Shown: positions 27,797 through 37,667, counted from the first letter of the stretch. The stretch: DNA of 64,000 nt from Silvimonas amylolytica (GCF_014645555.1 NZ_BMLY01000004.1:1-64000), one strand, 5' to 3'. The notes: generated from the sequence alone by a model not told the origin. Numbers and translations are program-made.

Positions 27797-29673
27797 ACGC
27801 ACGTGCCGCGCTGGCTGTGACTTTCTTCCCGTTTCACGGTGGTGTTCACCCGCCTGAACACAAAGATGAATCTTCCGGCTCGCCCATTGTGGCGGGCCCG
27901 ATTCCGGCTACATTGGTGGTGCCGTTGCACCAGAGCATTGGCAATATGGCCAAGGCGCTCGTCAATGTCGGTGACCATGTCCTTAAAGGCCAGATGATCG
28001 CTGCCGCCGATGGCACGGTCTCTGCTGCCGTGCACGCGCCGACTTCCGGCCGTGTCGTGTCCATCAGCCCGCAGCGCGTGCCGCACCCGTCCGGTCTGCT
28101 GGAGTACTGCATCACCATCGAATCTGACGGCGAAGACCGCTGGATCGACCGTAACCGCTTTGACTGGCGCAATGCCGATGGCCGCGCCATTCGTGATTAC
28201 CTGCGTGATATGGGTGTGGTCGGCCTGGGTGGTGCGGTGTTCCCGTCACACCTGAAGATTGGCGGCGCCAAAGACGGCCTGGATACCCTGGTCATCAACG
28301 CCGCTGAGTGCGAGCCCTTCATCACTTGCGATGACCGGCTGATGCGCGAACGCGCCTCGCAAGTCGTCGAAGGCATCAAGATACTGCAAGCGTTGCTGCA
28401 AGCGCGTGAAGTGCTGATCGGCGTGGAAGACAACAAGCCGGAAGCCATCGACGCCATGCGCGCCGCTATTGCCGGTTGCGACTTCAAGATTGAAGTTGTG
28501 GTTGTGCCAACGCTGTACCCTTCGGGCGGCGCCAAGCAACTAATCAAGTTGCTGACTAATAAAGAAGTGCCGTCTGGCGTCCGTTCGACTGACCTGGGCG
28601 TGCAGTGTTTCAACGTCGCCACTGTGTACACCATCTACCGTGCCATTGAGCACGGCGAGCCGGTGATCAGCCGTGTCGTCACGTTGACGGGCAATGTGGA
28701 TCGCCCAGGCAATGTGGATGCGCTGATCGGCACGCCGATTGCCGATCTGCTGGCCTTTGCCGGTAACAAGGCTGATTCGGATTCCTACATCTACGGCGGC
28801 CCGATGATGGGCTTCGAGATTCCGGGCACGGACGTGGGTTTGTCCAAAGCCGGTAACTGCATTATTGCCAAGAGCAGCGGTTTATTCCCGGCCAAGCCGG
28901 CCGAAATGCCGTGTATTCGCTGTGGCAAGTGCGCTGACGCTTGCCCGGCAGAATTGCAGCCGATGGACCTTTACTGGTTCGGCAAGAGCAAGAACTTTGG
29001 CAAGGCGCAGGAACGCAACCTGTTCGATTGTATTGAATGCGGCGCGTGCGCGTACGTGTGCCCGTCCAACATTCAACTGGTGGATTACTTCCGCTTCTCC
29101 AAGTCGGAAATCTGGGCTGCTGAGAAATCCAAAAAAGCCGCCGATCAGGCCCGTGAACGCCACGAATTCCGCCAGTTCCGTGAAGAGCGTGAAAAGCGTG
29201 AGAGGGCCGAGCGTCTGGCCGCCAAGGCCGCGCAAAAGCATGACGCAGCTGCAGCATCCAGCGATCCTGCCGACGCCGAACGCGCCGCCAAGATCAAGGC
29301 TGCCATGGAACGCGCCGCGGCCAAGAAAGCTGAAGCGGCCGCTGCGCAAGTTGCGGCGGACCCGATCACCCCGCTGGACCCGGATGCTACCGCTGTGCCG
29401 GTTGCCGAGGCTGTTTCTGCCCCGGCACCAGAACCTGCGCCCGTGAGCCAGCTTGATCCAGAGAAGGCCGAGCGTATCCGAGCTGCCATGGAAAAACGCG
29501 CCGCTGAAAAAGCCGAACTGGAAGCCATGAGCCCGGAAGAAAAAGCCGCGCGTGAGGCAGAAAAGAAAGCCAAAATTGAAGCGGCCATGGCCGCAGCCGC
29601 TGCCAAAAAGGCAGCCAAAGCGGCTGAAGCGGCCAAGGCACAGGGCGATCAGGCCGATGGCCCTGGCGCATAA
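27793..29673 (+). CDS. rsxC: Electron transport complex subunit RsxC
   Basis: 626 aa. The FMN- and NADH-binding region of the complex-I Nqo1 type spans about 60-330 and is followed by two 4Fe-4S motifs, [12 protein letters not shown] and [12 protein letters not shown]. The last 180 residues form a charged Ala/Lys/Glu-rich helical tail with three related repeats around [14 protein letters not shown] and KIEAAMA. The start at 27793 is fixed by the ATGA overlap with rsxB; the reading from 27583 lies inside rsxB. Confidence 0.94.
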   Translation: MNARAALAVTFFPFHGGVHPPEHKDESSGSPIVAGPIPATLVVPLHQSIGNMAKALVNVGDHVLKGQMIAAADGTVSAAVHAPTSGRVVSISPQRVPHPSGLLEYCITIESDGEDRWIDRNRFDWRNADGRAIRDYLRDMGVVGLGGAVFPSHLKIGGAKDGLDTLVINAAECEPFITCDDRLMRERASQVVEGIKILQALLQAREVLIGVEDNKPEAIDAMRAAIAGCDFKIEVVVVPTLYPSGGAKQLIKLLTNKEVPSGVRSTDLGVQCFNVATVYTIYRAIEHGEPVISRVVTLTGNVDRPGNVDALIGTPIADLLAFAGNKADSDSYIYGGPMMGFEIPGTDVGLSKAGNCIIAKSSGLFPAKPAEMPCIRCGKCADACPAELQPMDLYWFGKSKNFGKAQERNLFDCIECGACAYVCPSNIQLVDYFRFSKSEIWAAEKSKKAADQARERHEFRQFREEREKRERAERLAAKAAQKHDAAAASSDPADAERAAKIKAAMERAAAKKAEAAAAQVAADPITPLDPDATAVPVAEAVSAPAPEPAPVSQLDPEKAERIRAAMEKRAAEKAELEAMSPEEKAAREAEKKAKIEAAMAAAAAKKAAKAAEAAKAQGDQADGPGA

Positions 29674-29697
29674 CCAGTCACAACAAATATAAAATCG

Positions 29698-30744
29698 ATG
29701 AACACGTCTCCGTTCTTTATCAAACCTACGCCACTGCAAGTGGTGATGTTCAAGGTCGCGCTGGCACTGGTGCCGGCGATTGCCGTGTACACCTATTCGT
29801 TCGGCATTGGCGTGCTGGTCCAGATTACGCTGGCGACCATCACCGCACTGGCGACTGAAGCCTTCTGCCTGAAGCTGCGTAGCTACCCGATCAAGCCGTT
29901 CGTAACCGATGGCTCGGCCATTGTGACTGCGTGGCTGATGGCGCTGTCGTTCCCGCCATTGGCGCCGTGGTGGATGATCGTCGTGGCAGCCGCGATCTCG
30001 ATTGCGCTGGCCAAGCATATGTACGGTGGCTTGGGTCAGAACACCTTCAACCCGGCCATGGTTGGCTTTGCCATCATGATCGTGTCGTTCCCGGCGCAGA
30101 TGTCGCGCTGGGCCGCGCCGTTTGGTGTGTTGCCGCAAAGCCTGGATTGGTCCGCCCAACTGTCCTGGATTTTCACCGGCCACCTGCCAGCGGGTCTGGC
30201 GTTTGACGCTGTGGCTTCGGCGACGCCGCTGGACACCGTCAAAACCCAACTCATGCAGCACGCCAGCATGAGCCATATTTTCCAGTCTCCGCTGTTTGGT
30301 GCTATTGGTGGCATCGGTACTGAATGGATCACTGCTGCTTATTTGCTGGGTGGCTTGTATCTACTCTGGCAAAAGCTGATCCCGTGGCAAATTCCGGTGA
30401 CCTTCCTGGCTGTGCTGGGTGGCGTAGCGGGCATCTTCCATCTGGTTGATCCAACCCATTACACCTCGCCGCTGTTCCACTGGTTCAGTGGTGCGGCCAT
30501 GCTGGGTGCATTTTTCATTGTGACCGACCCGGTCACCGGCCCGACCACCCCGCTGGGCCGGGTGATCTTTGCGGCGCTGATTGGTTTGCTGACATATCTG
30601 ATCCGCGTGTTTGGCGGCTATCCAGATGGCATTGCCTTTGCCGTACTGATCATGAACCTTGCCGCACCGTTCATTGACCAATACACACAGCCCGCGGTGT
30701 TCGGCCGCAAGGGCAAGCAGAAGAAAGCAGGGGCCCAGTCATGA
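29698..30744 (+). CDS. rsxD: Electron transport complex subunit RsxD
   Basis: A 348-aa membrane protein with about nine to ten helices. The segment FDAVASATPLD resembles the flavinylation site at which FMN is bound covalently to threonine in RnfD. LGGLGQNTFNPAM-like sequence (YGGLGQNTFNPAMVG) is typical of RnfD/NqrB. Overlaps rsxG by ATGA (30741-30744). The ribosome site is weak. Confidence 0.94.
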   Translation: MNTSPFFIKPTPLQVVMFKVALALVPAIAVYTYSFGIGVLVQITLATITALATEAFCLKLRSYPIKPFVTDGSAIVTAWLMALSFPPLAPWWMIVVAAAISIALAKHMYGGLGQNTFNPAMVGFAIMIVSFPAQMSRWAAPFGVLPQSLDWSAQLSWIFTGHLPAGLAFDAVASATPLDTVKTQLMQHASMSHIFQSPLFGAIGGIGTEWITAAYLLGGLYLLWQKLIPWQIPVTFLAVLGGVAGIFHLVDPTHYTSPLFHWFSGAAMLGAFFIVTDPVTGPTTPLGRVIFAALIGLLTYLIRVFGGYPDGIAFAVLIMNLAAPFIDQYTQPAVFGRKGKQKKAGAQS

Positions 30745-31373
30745 AAACCATGGTGGCCAATGGCGTACGTGGTGCGCTGACCCTGCTGGCGTTTTCGTTT
30801 GTGTTCACCGCATTGATGGCAGGCACATACGCGCTGACCAAAGACATCGTGGCCAAGAACCAGGAAGACGCAGAGCGAGCCTTGATTGCGCAGGTCTTGC
30901 CCGCAGGTTCTTATGACAACAATCTGCTGGCGGATAAAAAACTGGTGCCCAAGGCAGATGCCAAAGCACTGGGCAACGATGACACATCGGCTATTTATCT
31001 GGCCAAGAAAACAGGCAAAACCGTCGGTGCGGTAATTGAAGCCACCGCGCCGGATGGTTACGCTGGCAAGATCAAAATGCTGGTGGGTGTCGCGCCCAAC
31101 GGCCAGGTGCTGGGTGTGCGTGTGGTCGATCACAAAGAAACGCCAGGCCTGGGCGATTACATCGACGCAGCCATTTCTAACTGGATTGACCAGTTCAAGG
31201 GCAAAAGCCTGGGGAATCCGGCGCTGGAGCGCTGGAAAGTAAAAAAAGACGGTGGCGAGTTTGACAGCCATGCTGGCGCCACCATCAGCCCGCGCGCCGT
31301 GGTCAAGGCACTGGGCAAGACACTGGTTTACGTAGACGCGCACAAAGCGGGTCTGTTTGGAGATGCATCATGA
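30741..31373 (+). CDS. rsxG: Electron transport complex subunit RsxG
   Basis: 210 aa with a single N-terminal membrane helix and a periplasmic FMN-binding domain. The flavinylation motif reads DSHAGATIS, with Ala in the position usually filled by Ser or Thr before GAT; the acceptor threonine is kept. The DHKETPGLG segment is typical. Overlaps rsxE by four bases. Confidence 0.94.
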   Translation: MKTMVANGVRGALTLLAFSFVFTALMAGTYALTKDIVAKNQEDAERALIAQVLPAGSYDNNLLADKKLVPKADAKALGNDDTSAIYLAKKTGKTVGAVIEATAPDGYAGKIKMLVGVAPNGQVLGVRVVDHKETPGLGDYIDAAISNWIDQFKGKSLGNPALERWKVKKDGGEFDSHAGATISPRAVVKALGKTLVYVDAHKAGLFGDAS

Positions 31374-32071
31374 TGATTAGCCGCCAGGAAGTTCGCGACA
31401 TCAGCCATAACGGCGTGTGGAAGCAGAACCCCGGTGTCGTGCAGATTCTGGGTATGTGCCCGACGCTGGCCATGACAACCTCTGTGGTCAACGGTGCCAG
31501 TCTCGGTATCGCCACCGCACTGGTGATGGCATGCTCGGGTGCAGCGGTTGCGCTCTTGCGCCAGTTTGTACCGAACGAACTACGCAACCCGATCTACATC
31601 CTGATCATTGCCGCCGTGGTGACCATCGTTCAGTTGGCCATGAATGCCTATATGCACGCACTTTATAACGTGCTGGGTATTTTCATCCCGCTGATCGTGA
31701 CCAACTGCATTGTGCTGGCGCGCGCGGAAGCATTTGCCAGCAAGAATGGTGTCATTCAGTCTGGTCTGGATGGCTTCATGATGGGGATTGGTGGCACCGT
31801 GGTGCTGGCAATCCTGGGCGGTATCCGTGAAGTACTGGGCAAAGGCACGCTGCTTTCAGGTATTGATTTGGTGTTTGGTGCTTCGGCCAAATCCTGGGTT
31901 ATCCACGTGATCCCGGCTGACCTCAACTACCAGTTCCTGTTCATGATTCTGCCTCCGGGCGCGTTTATTGGTCTGGGTCTGCTGGTTGCCGGCAAGGCAG
32001 CGCTGGACCGCCGTGCCGCAGAGGCCGCTCGCCGTCGCGAGGCAGAAACCTCCACCCCGCTGGCTGCCTAA
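31370..32071 (+). CDS. rsxE: Electron transport complex subunit RsxE
   Basis: 233 aa, six hydrophobic helices, with LGMCPTLAMTTS and PLIVTNCIVLARAEAFA bearing the conserved cysteines of the Fe-S site at the membrane centre. Homologous to RsxA in architecture. Last rsx gene; the usual nth follower of enterobacteria is missing and a cidA-like gene begins 12 bp downstream. Confidence 0.94.
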   Translation: MMISRQEVRDISHNGVWKQNPGVVQILGMCPTLAMTTSVVNGASLGIATALVMACSGAAVALLRQFVPNELRNPIYILIIAAVVTIVQLAMNAYMHALYNVLGIFIPLIVTNCIVLARAEAFASKNGVIQSGLDGFMMGIGGTVVLAILGGIREVLGKGTLLSGIDLVFGASAKSWVIHVIPADLNYQFLFMILPPGAFIGLGLLVAGKAALDRRAAEAARRREAETSTPLAA

Positions 32072-32083
32072 GCTCAGGCCGCC

Positions 32084-32446
32084 GTGCTGTACGGGCTGGC
32101 GGTTATTCTGGGTTTTCTCGTTGCCGGCGAGGCAGCGAGTGACTTCCTTCATCTTCCCCTGCCGGGCACTGTTTCCGGCATGGTTCTGCTGCTCATCTGG
32201 TGCCTGATCCGCAAAGGCGCGGATGAGCGCACCGCACAGGCCGCTACGGGCCTGTTGCGTTATCTGGGTCTCTTCTTTTTGCCAGCCGGCGCCGGCGTCA
32301 TGGAACTCTCTGGTCTGTTGCGCCAAGAGGGTGTGGCCATGGTCGCCGTGCTGGTGGTTTCAACCCTGGTCACATTGCTGGTTACTGCATTGATGCTGGT
32401 GTGGTTGCTCAAACGCCATCCCGCTCACAAGGACGAAACACCGTGA
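32084..32446 (+). CDS. CidA/LrgA family membrane protein
   Basis: 120 aa with four hydrophobic helices; LPLPGTVSGMVLLLIWCL and LGLFFLPAGAGVM are the family signatures. The family forms holin-like or metabolite (pyruvate-type) export systems together with LrgB/CidB. GTG start at 32084, 12 bp after rsxE, no separate promoter visible. Its stop overlaps the start of the lrgB-like gene by GTGA. Confidence 0.88.
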   Translation: MLYGLAVILGFLVAGEAASDFLHLPLPGTVSGMVLLLIWCLIRKGADERTAQAATGLLRYLGLFFLPAGAGVMELSGLLRQEGVAMVAVLVVSTLVTLLVTALMLVWLLKRHPAHKDETP

Positions 32447-33147
32447 GTGCATGGCAGAGTCTGCAGAATTTCCCCGCGACCTGGCTAGCGCTGACCTGTG
32501 CTGCTTTTCTGCTGGCTGACTACCTCTATCTGAAGTCGGGCCGCTTTGCACTGCTAAATCCGGTTCTGGTGGGTATCGTGATTGTGATTGCCACGCTGCT
32601 TGCGTTACACGTGCCGTATGCCACGTATTTCGCTCAGGCCAGGCTTATACACTTCATGCTGGCGCCAGCCACTGTGGCGTTGGCGATCCCGCTTTACATC
32701 AATATCCAGCGCATGAAAGCCATTGCCGGGCCGTTATTGATTGCGGTCGCGGTGGGTAGTGTCACCGGTATCGTCAGTGCGGTGCTGCTGGGGCGCTGGC
32801 TGGGATTATCCATGCCGGTGCTGCTCTCGTTTGCCCCCAAGTCAGTCACGACGCCCATCGCGATGGCGCTGTCGGCACGTGCGGGGGGCTTGCCATCGCT
32901 TACGGCCGGCATTGTGATCGTGACCGGGATTTGCGCGGCCATCATGCTGGTACCGTTGTTGCGCTGGCTGCGTATTGATGATGATCGTGTGGCAGGGGTC
33001 GCGGTCGGTGTGTCCGGGCATGGCATTGGTACGGCGCGTGCGTTTCAGGTGTCTGAAATGGCGGGCGCATTTGCCGGGCTGGCGATGGGGCTCAATGGTT
33101 TGCTGACATCGCTACTGTTGCCGCTGTTGCTGGCGATCTTGCTGTAG
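32443..33147 (+). CDS. LrgB/CidB family membrane protein
   Basis: 234 aa with about seven helices. The signatures SFAPKSVTTPIAMA and GVSGHGIGTARAFQ are those of the LrgB family, partner of the preceding gene. GTG start at 32443 fixed by the GTGA overlap; a longer reading from 32401 is inside the preceding gene. Convergent with the SprA-like gene, 8 bp apart. Confidence 0.9.
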   Translation: MSAWQSLQNFPATWLALTCAAFLLADYLYLKSGRFALLNPVLVGIVIVIATLLALHVPYATYFAQARLIHFMLAPATVALAIPLYINIQRMKAIAGPLLIAVAVGSVTGIVSAVLLGRWLGLSMPVLLSFAPKSVTTPIAMALSARAGGLPSLTAGIVIVTGICAAIMLVPLLRWLRIDDDRVAGVAVGVSGHGIGTARAFQVSEMAGAFAGLAMGLNGLLTSLLLPLLLAILL

Positions 33148-33155
33148 TGCAAGCC

Positions 33156-33755
33156 TCAGGCCGTCTCTTCAAAATCAGAGACTGCGGGCAAGTCTGGTGG
33201 CTGATAGGCACTCAGTTGCCGTGCGGCCACTGTCTGGCGCGCATTGATTTCTTCCATGGCTTCGTCTTCCAGCTTTTGCGCCTCTTCCGCTGCAGAAAGC
33301 TCTTCGGGTGACGGGCTTTCTGGCGCCAGTGACGTGGCCATGATAATGCGTGCAGTGCGCAGGGTTTCTTCGGGAGTGCGGCCTTTGCGCAGGTTGACCT
33401 TGCGGTGGCCAAAGATGACGGAACGAGCACCGTCGGGTTCGATCATCAAATGGTGGTAAGGGGAGTCACCAGATGCAGGTTCTGAGGCAGTAGAAACGAC
33501 TTCATCCTGGTTTTGTGCGTATTCCTCTTCAGGTGGAGGTCGCTCGGGGGCATGCGCGTCACGCTGGCCGTGGTGGCCACCACCATCCGGATGCGCGCGC
33601 AGTAGCGCTTCTTCCAGTGCCGCACGGGCCTGGTTCGGATTACCTCCGCCATTCTGGTCGGCTGCGTCGGCAGCCAGCGCGCTGCGCACGCTATTGGCCA
33701 TGATCGGCGAAGAAGCAAAGCTGGAAGAGAGAGGTGAAACCGGCGCGTTGGCCAA
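33156..33755 (-). CDS. SprA-related protein lacking the protease motif
   Basis: A 199-aa soluble protein without signal peptide. The middle is Asn/Gly/Glu-rich and low in complexity. Residues from about 97 (SPYHHLMIEPDGARSVIFGH) to the end (TPEETLRTARIIMATSLAPE, followed by SPSPEELSAAEEAQKLEDEA) resemble the C-terminal part of SprA-related putative metallopeptidases, with the AxxxLAP-E-PSP pattern. The HEQAH-type zinc site that normally precedes this part is absent. The start is a TTG at 33755, 8 bases after a perfect AAGGAGG. Function unknown; the family link is from memory of motifs and moderate. Confidence 0.6.
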   Translation of the reverse strand: MANAPVSPLSSSFASSPIMANSVRSALAADAADQNGGGNPNQARAALEEALLRAHPDGGGHHGQRDAHAPERPPPEEEYAQNQDEVVSTASEPASGDSPYHHLMIEPDGARSVIFGHRKVNLRKGRTPEETLRTARIIMATSLAPESPSPEELSAAEEAQKLEDEAMEEINARQTVAARQLSAYQPPDLPAVSDFEETA

Positions 33756-33853
33756 GGTGTTTCCTCCTTAAACCATTGATGCAACACAGCAATTCAATTA
33801 ATGAGGATTGCAGGAGTTGACAGGATGGGCCAGCCGGATCGACGAACGGTCGG

Positions 33854-35881
33854 TTACACCTTCAGCAAAGCTTCGCGCCCTGGCAGCCAGCGATCAAGGT
33901 GAGCCATAGCGGTCGGGCGCTGCCCCGCCAGCAAAATTTCAGCGGCTTCGCGGGCTGCATCAAGCAAGTCGGCATCCCGTTCCAGATCGGCAAACCGCAG
34001 CATGGGCACACCCGACTGGCGCACGCCAGCCAGTTCACCGGGTCCGCGCAAGTCCATATCCTGGCGAGCGATCTCGAAACCGTCTGTGTTCTCATAAATA
34101 ACGCGCAAGCGAGACTTGGCGTTGTCAGATAACGGGCCGGTATAAAGCAGCACACACAAAGAGGCATGTGCGCCACGGCCAACGCGGCCACGCAACTGGT
34201 GCAACTGCGCCAGACCCATGCGCTCGGCGTGTTCAATGACCATCAGACTGGCATTGGGGACATCCACACCGACTTCGATGACCGTCGTGGCAACCAGCAC
34301 CTGAATGTCATTGGTCAGGAATTGCGCCATGACGGCCGCTTTTTCATCCGGCTTCATGCGGCCATGGACCAGGCCGACCGCAATGCCGTTCAACTCCAGC
34401 GTCAGTTGTGCATGGGTGTCGACCGCAGTTTGTAGTTGCAGAGCCTCAGACTCTTCAATCAAAGGGCATACCCAGTACACCTGACGACCTTCCAGTACTT
34501 TGGCGGCGATGCGAGCGATCACTTCATCGCGGCGTGCGTCAGAAATCAGCTTGGTGACGATCGGCGTGCGACCGGGTGGCAACTCGTCAATCACGCTCAC
34601 GTCCAGATCGGCATAAAAACTCATGGCCAGCGTGCGCGGGATAGGCGTTGCGGACATCATCAATTGATGCGGGCTCTGACCTTTCTCGCGCAGTGCCAGC
34701 CGTTGCGCTACGCCAAAGCGGTGTTGCTCATCAACAATCGCCAGCCCCAGATTGGCAAAGGTCACCTGGTTCTGGAACAGCGCATGGGTGCCGACAATCA
34801 GCGGTGCTGTGCCCAGCGCGGCATCTTCGAGTGCTTCACGCTTGGCTTTGGCTTTCAGGCTGCCGGCCAGCCACGCCACGCGAATACCCAAGGGTTCTAA
34901 CCAGGTGGCTAGCTTGCGATAGTGTTGTTCGGCCAGGATTTCGGTCGGGGCCAGCAACGCCACCTGGTAGCCGCATTCCATGGCCTGGCAGGCTGCCAAT
35001 GCCGCAACAATGGTTTTGCCGGCACCCACATCACCCTGTAACAAGCGTTGCATGGGGTGGGGCTGGGCCAGATCGTGATTGATTTCCGTCAGCACTTTTT
35101 GCTGCGCGCCGGTCAAGCCGAAGGGCAAGCTGGCCAACAGACGTCGCGCCAGATCGCCAGGTGGATTGATCACCGGCGCGTCTTTTTCACGTCGTTCGGC
35201 ACGGGCCATCCTGAGGCTCAGTTGCTGCGCCAGCAATTCATCAAACTTCAGACGCCGCCATGCCGGGTGGGTGCGTTCGGTCAGTTGAATATTGGGAATA
35301 TCGGTTGGCGGGTTGTGCAGCAGCAACACGCTACTGCGAAAGTCCGGTAAACCCAGCGGTTCGGTGATGTCGGGCGGCAGGGTGTCCGTGAGGCTACAAC
35401 CGGATAACGCCTGGTGAACCAGCTTGGTGATCTGGTGCTGTGCCAGCCCGGCGGTAGTGGAATATACCGGTGTCAGCGCCTCATTGAGCCGGGTGCGATC
35501 AGACACACTGCGGATCTTGGGGTGCACCATTTCATCGCCCCAAAAACCGTGACGCACTTCGCCATACAAGCGCACGCGTTTGCCCACTTCAAGCTGTTTG
35601 GCCTGGCTTGGGTAGAAGTGGATAAGCCGCACCACCAGCACGCCGGTATCATCCACCACGCGTGCAACCAGTTGCCGACGCGGGCGGAACTGGACGTCAC
35701 AGCTATGAACTTCGCCTTCGACCAACACCGGGCCGCCGCCAAAACCAGACTCGTTGATCGGGACGAGCTGGGTTTCGTCCTCATAACGCAATGGCAAATG
35801 CAGGACCAGATCAAACGGACGGGTCAGGCCGAGTTTGATCAGCTTTGATTTGAGGGCGGGGGCGAGTTGCGCAAAGTCCAT
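33854..35881 (-). CDS. recG: ATP-dependent DNA helicase RecG
   Basis: 675-aa superfamily 2 helicase that remodels stalled forks and Holliday junctions. The wedge/OB domain comes first (about 50-160), then Walker A GDVGAGKT, the DEQH box (VDEQHRFG), SATPIPRTL (motif III), and the motif V/VI part TTVIEVGVDVPNA with QLRGRVGRG. Length is normal. It is downstream of the patatin gene (122 bp gap) on the same strand. Confidence 0.97.
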   Translation of the reverse strand: MDFAQLAPALKSKLIKLGLTRPFDLVLHLPLRYEDETQLVPINESGFGGGPVLVEGEVHSCDVQFRPRRQLVARVVDDTGVLVVRLIHFYPSQAKQLEVGKRVRLYGEVRHGFWGDEMVHPKIRSVSDRTRLNEALTPVYSTTAGLAQHQITKLVHQALSGCSLTDTLPPDITEPLGLPDFRSSVLLLHNPPTDIPNIQLTERTHPAWRRLKFDELLAQQLSLRMARAERREKDAPVINPPGDLARRLLASLPFGLTGAQQKVLTEINHDLAQPHPMQRLLQGDVGAGKTIVAALAACQAMECGYQVALLAPTEILAEQHYRKLATWLEPLGIRVAWLAGSLKAKAKREALEDAALGTAPLIVGTHALFQNQVTFANLGLAIVDEQHRFGVAQRLALREKGQSPHQLMMSATPIPRTLAMSFYADLDVSVIDELPPGRTPIVTKLISDARRDEVIARIAAKVLEGRQVYWVCPLIEESEALQLQTAVDTHAQLTLELNGIAVGLVHGRMKPDEKAAVMAQFLTNDIQVLVATTVIEVGVDVPNASLMVIEHAERMGLAQLHQLRGRVGRGAHASLCVLLYTGPLSDNAKSRLRVIYENTDGFEIARQDMDLRGPGELAGVRQSGVPMLRFADLERDADLLDAAREAAEILLAGQRPTAMAHLDRWLPGREALLKV

Positions 35882-36003
35882 GCTGAACGGGAAAGTGTGA
35901 GAACGCTCGTTCTGTTTGGCGCTACTTTAGCGGCTTTGCGGCAAAAACCCAAATCAGACAAGCAGCGGGACGCCCTTTGCGCAAAAGGCGCCCTTGTTAT
36001 AGA

Positions 36004-36972
36004 TCAGCCTGCGGGGTGGGCCAGCTGCGTGGCGCGCACGGAGTTCAACTGTTTGTTGATCATCTGCTGACGCTTTTCTTCCAGCTTCTTTTTGATCTCT
36101 GGCATGGCCGCCAGGGCGGCGCGTTCACCCTCCAGAATGGCCTGATTTTTCTGGTCAAAATCAGTCGGGCCGATCTGGCCGACCTTGGGACGGATCACGA
36201 TATCGGCGCGCGTCAGTTCTTGCTCACCCAGCTTCTGGCCCATGATGGCGATAGACTGCGTAACGATACTGACGAGACCGGCAGGATTCTTGCCATTGGC
36301 CTTGGCCGAGATATCCACAGCAATGACAAAGTCTGCGCCCAACTGGCGCGCAGCATCGACCGGCACCGGGCTGACGACGCCGCCATCGACATAGTGTTTG
36401 CCGCTGATGAGTACTGGCTCGAACACACCTGGCACGCTGCTTGAGGCGCGTACAGCCTGACCGGTATTGCCGCGTACAAACACAATGCGATTACCGGTTT
36501 CCAGCTCTGTTGCCACTGCGGCAAACGGTTTGGGCAGTTTCTCGATCGGGCGATTGGCGACGAGCTGGTTCACGTAATCCTGCAGCTTCTGGCCTTTGAC
36601 AAGACCACCCGAGAGCAAGCTGACGTCACGAACCGAAGATTGATCCAGCGCGAATGCGCGCTCTTGCAGCGCAAACGCATCCAGACCGCTGGCGTACAGG
36701 CTGCCCACCACGCTACCCGCGCTGGTGCCAGAGACCTCATCCGGCACAATGCCATTGGCTTCGAGCATCTTGATCACGCCGATATGGGCGAAGCCCTTGG
36801 CGGCACCACCGCCCAGTGCCAGCCCGACTTTGACCTTCACCGGCGGGGACGGTGGCAGCGGTGCGGGCGTGGGTGTCACCGCAACCTGCGTGGGCGGGTT
36901 GGCAGCACATGCGCCCAATAGCACGGCGGTGGCGATGAGGGCGGGCAAGGACAGGGACTGCAAGCGTTTCAT
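36004..36972 (-). CDS. Patatin-like phospholipase lipoprotein
   Basis: 322 aa. Lipoprotein signal with VLLGAC (C22), a Pro-rich linker (28-45), then a patatin domain: oxyanion loop GGGAAKG (54-60), nucleophile S84 in GTSAG and aspartate D196 in VDGG, forming the Ser-Asp dyad. It probably hydrolyses lipids at the outer or inner membrane (RssA-like). Overlaps trmO by ATGA (36969-36972). Confidence 0.88.
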   Translation of the reverse strand: MKRLQSLSLPALIATAVLLGACAANPPTQVAVTPTPAPLPPSPPVKVKVGLALGGGAAKGFAHIGVIKMLEANGIVPDEVSGTSAGSVVGSLYASGLDAFALQERAFALDQSSVRDVSLLSGGLVKGQKLQDYVNQLVANRPIEKLPKPFAAVATELETGNRIVFVRGNTGQAVRASSSVPGVFEPVLISGKHYVDGGVVSPVPVDAARQLGADFVIAVDISAKANGKNPAGLVSIVTQSIAIMGQKLGEQELTRADIVIRPKVGQIGPTDFDQKNQAILEGERAALAAMPEIKKKLEEKRQQMINKQLNSVRATQLAHPAG

Positions 36973-37667
36973 GGGGTATCCAGCGATTCAACAAAAGCGC
37001 TGCGGCCATCGCAGCGCCATTTCACATCAAATTCATACAGGCGGATGCCATAAACCCGTTGCGGATCATCGGCATAAGCCGGGCGCGGGTCTTGGGCAAG
37101 TACTTCGGTAATGAGTTCAGCCAGATGCGGATGGCTGGTTTGGCACTTTGCACACTGTGTCTGCGCGGCTGGGCTGAAGATGACTTCCAACCGCTCTGGG
37201 GCGCCGCCAACAAAGCCGCTTCTGGCATCAGGCCTGCTTTCGGCGTAGGGAATATACGGCTTGATATCCAGAATGGGCGTGCCATCCACAAGGTCTACAC
37301 CACGGAAGGTCAGTGTGACCTTGTCTGTTGTATCGACACCCACCAGTTCGACCAGCGACAAGCCCAGGGGATTGGGCCGAAATGGGGATCTCGTGGCAAA
37401 CACGCCCACGCGCTGATTGCCACCAAGGCGCGGCGGACGCACAGTGGGGCTCCACTGGCCAGCCGTCTGGTGGAATACAAAAGTCAGCCAGACATGGCTG
37501 AAATCCTCCAGCCCGCGTACGGCTTCCGGGCGGTCATAAGGGGGGAGTAATTGCAGCGTGGCAATTGCGTGTGGGGCCAGACTGGGCTGGCGCGGAATGC
37601 CAAACTTGTCGGCAAACGGCGTACGCAGATGGCCTATGGGCGAGAAAGTATGGAGATTGTCGGTCAC
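36969..37667 (-). CDS. trmO: tRNA (t6A37)-N6-methyltransferase TrmO (TsaA family)
   Basis: SAM-dependent methylation of t6A37 in tRNA-Thr. Clear signatures: FADKFGIPRQPSL, the segment VRPPRLGGNQRVGVFATRS followed by FRPNPLGLSLVEL, the LVDGTPILDIKPYIPY motif and VLAQDPRPAY. With the GTG start at 37667 the protein has 232 aa and the N-terminus (TFSPIGHLRTPF) lines up with that of E. coli. A longer reading to an ATG at 37718 overlaps the terminator of the preceding gene. The stop overlaps the patatin start. Confidence 0.88.
   Translation of the reverse strand: MTDNLHTFSPIGHLRTPFADKFGIPRQPSLAPHAIATLQLLPPYDRPEAVRGLEDFSHVWLTFVFHQTAGQWSPTVRPPRLGGNQRVGVFATRSPFRPNPLGLSLVELVGVDTTDKVTLTFRGVDLVDGTPILDIKPYIPYAESRPDARSGFVGGAPERLEVIFSPAAQTQCAKCQTSHPHLAELITEVLAQDPRPAYADDPQRVYGIRLYEFDVKWRCDGRSAFVESLDTP

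Noticed and set aside
28882-30276. Minus-strand open frame of 464 codons antisense to rsxC/rsxD
   Set aside because: Arg/Gly/His-rich shadow that spans two coding genes with clear motifs.
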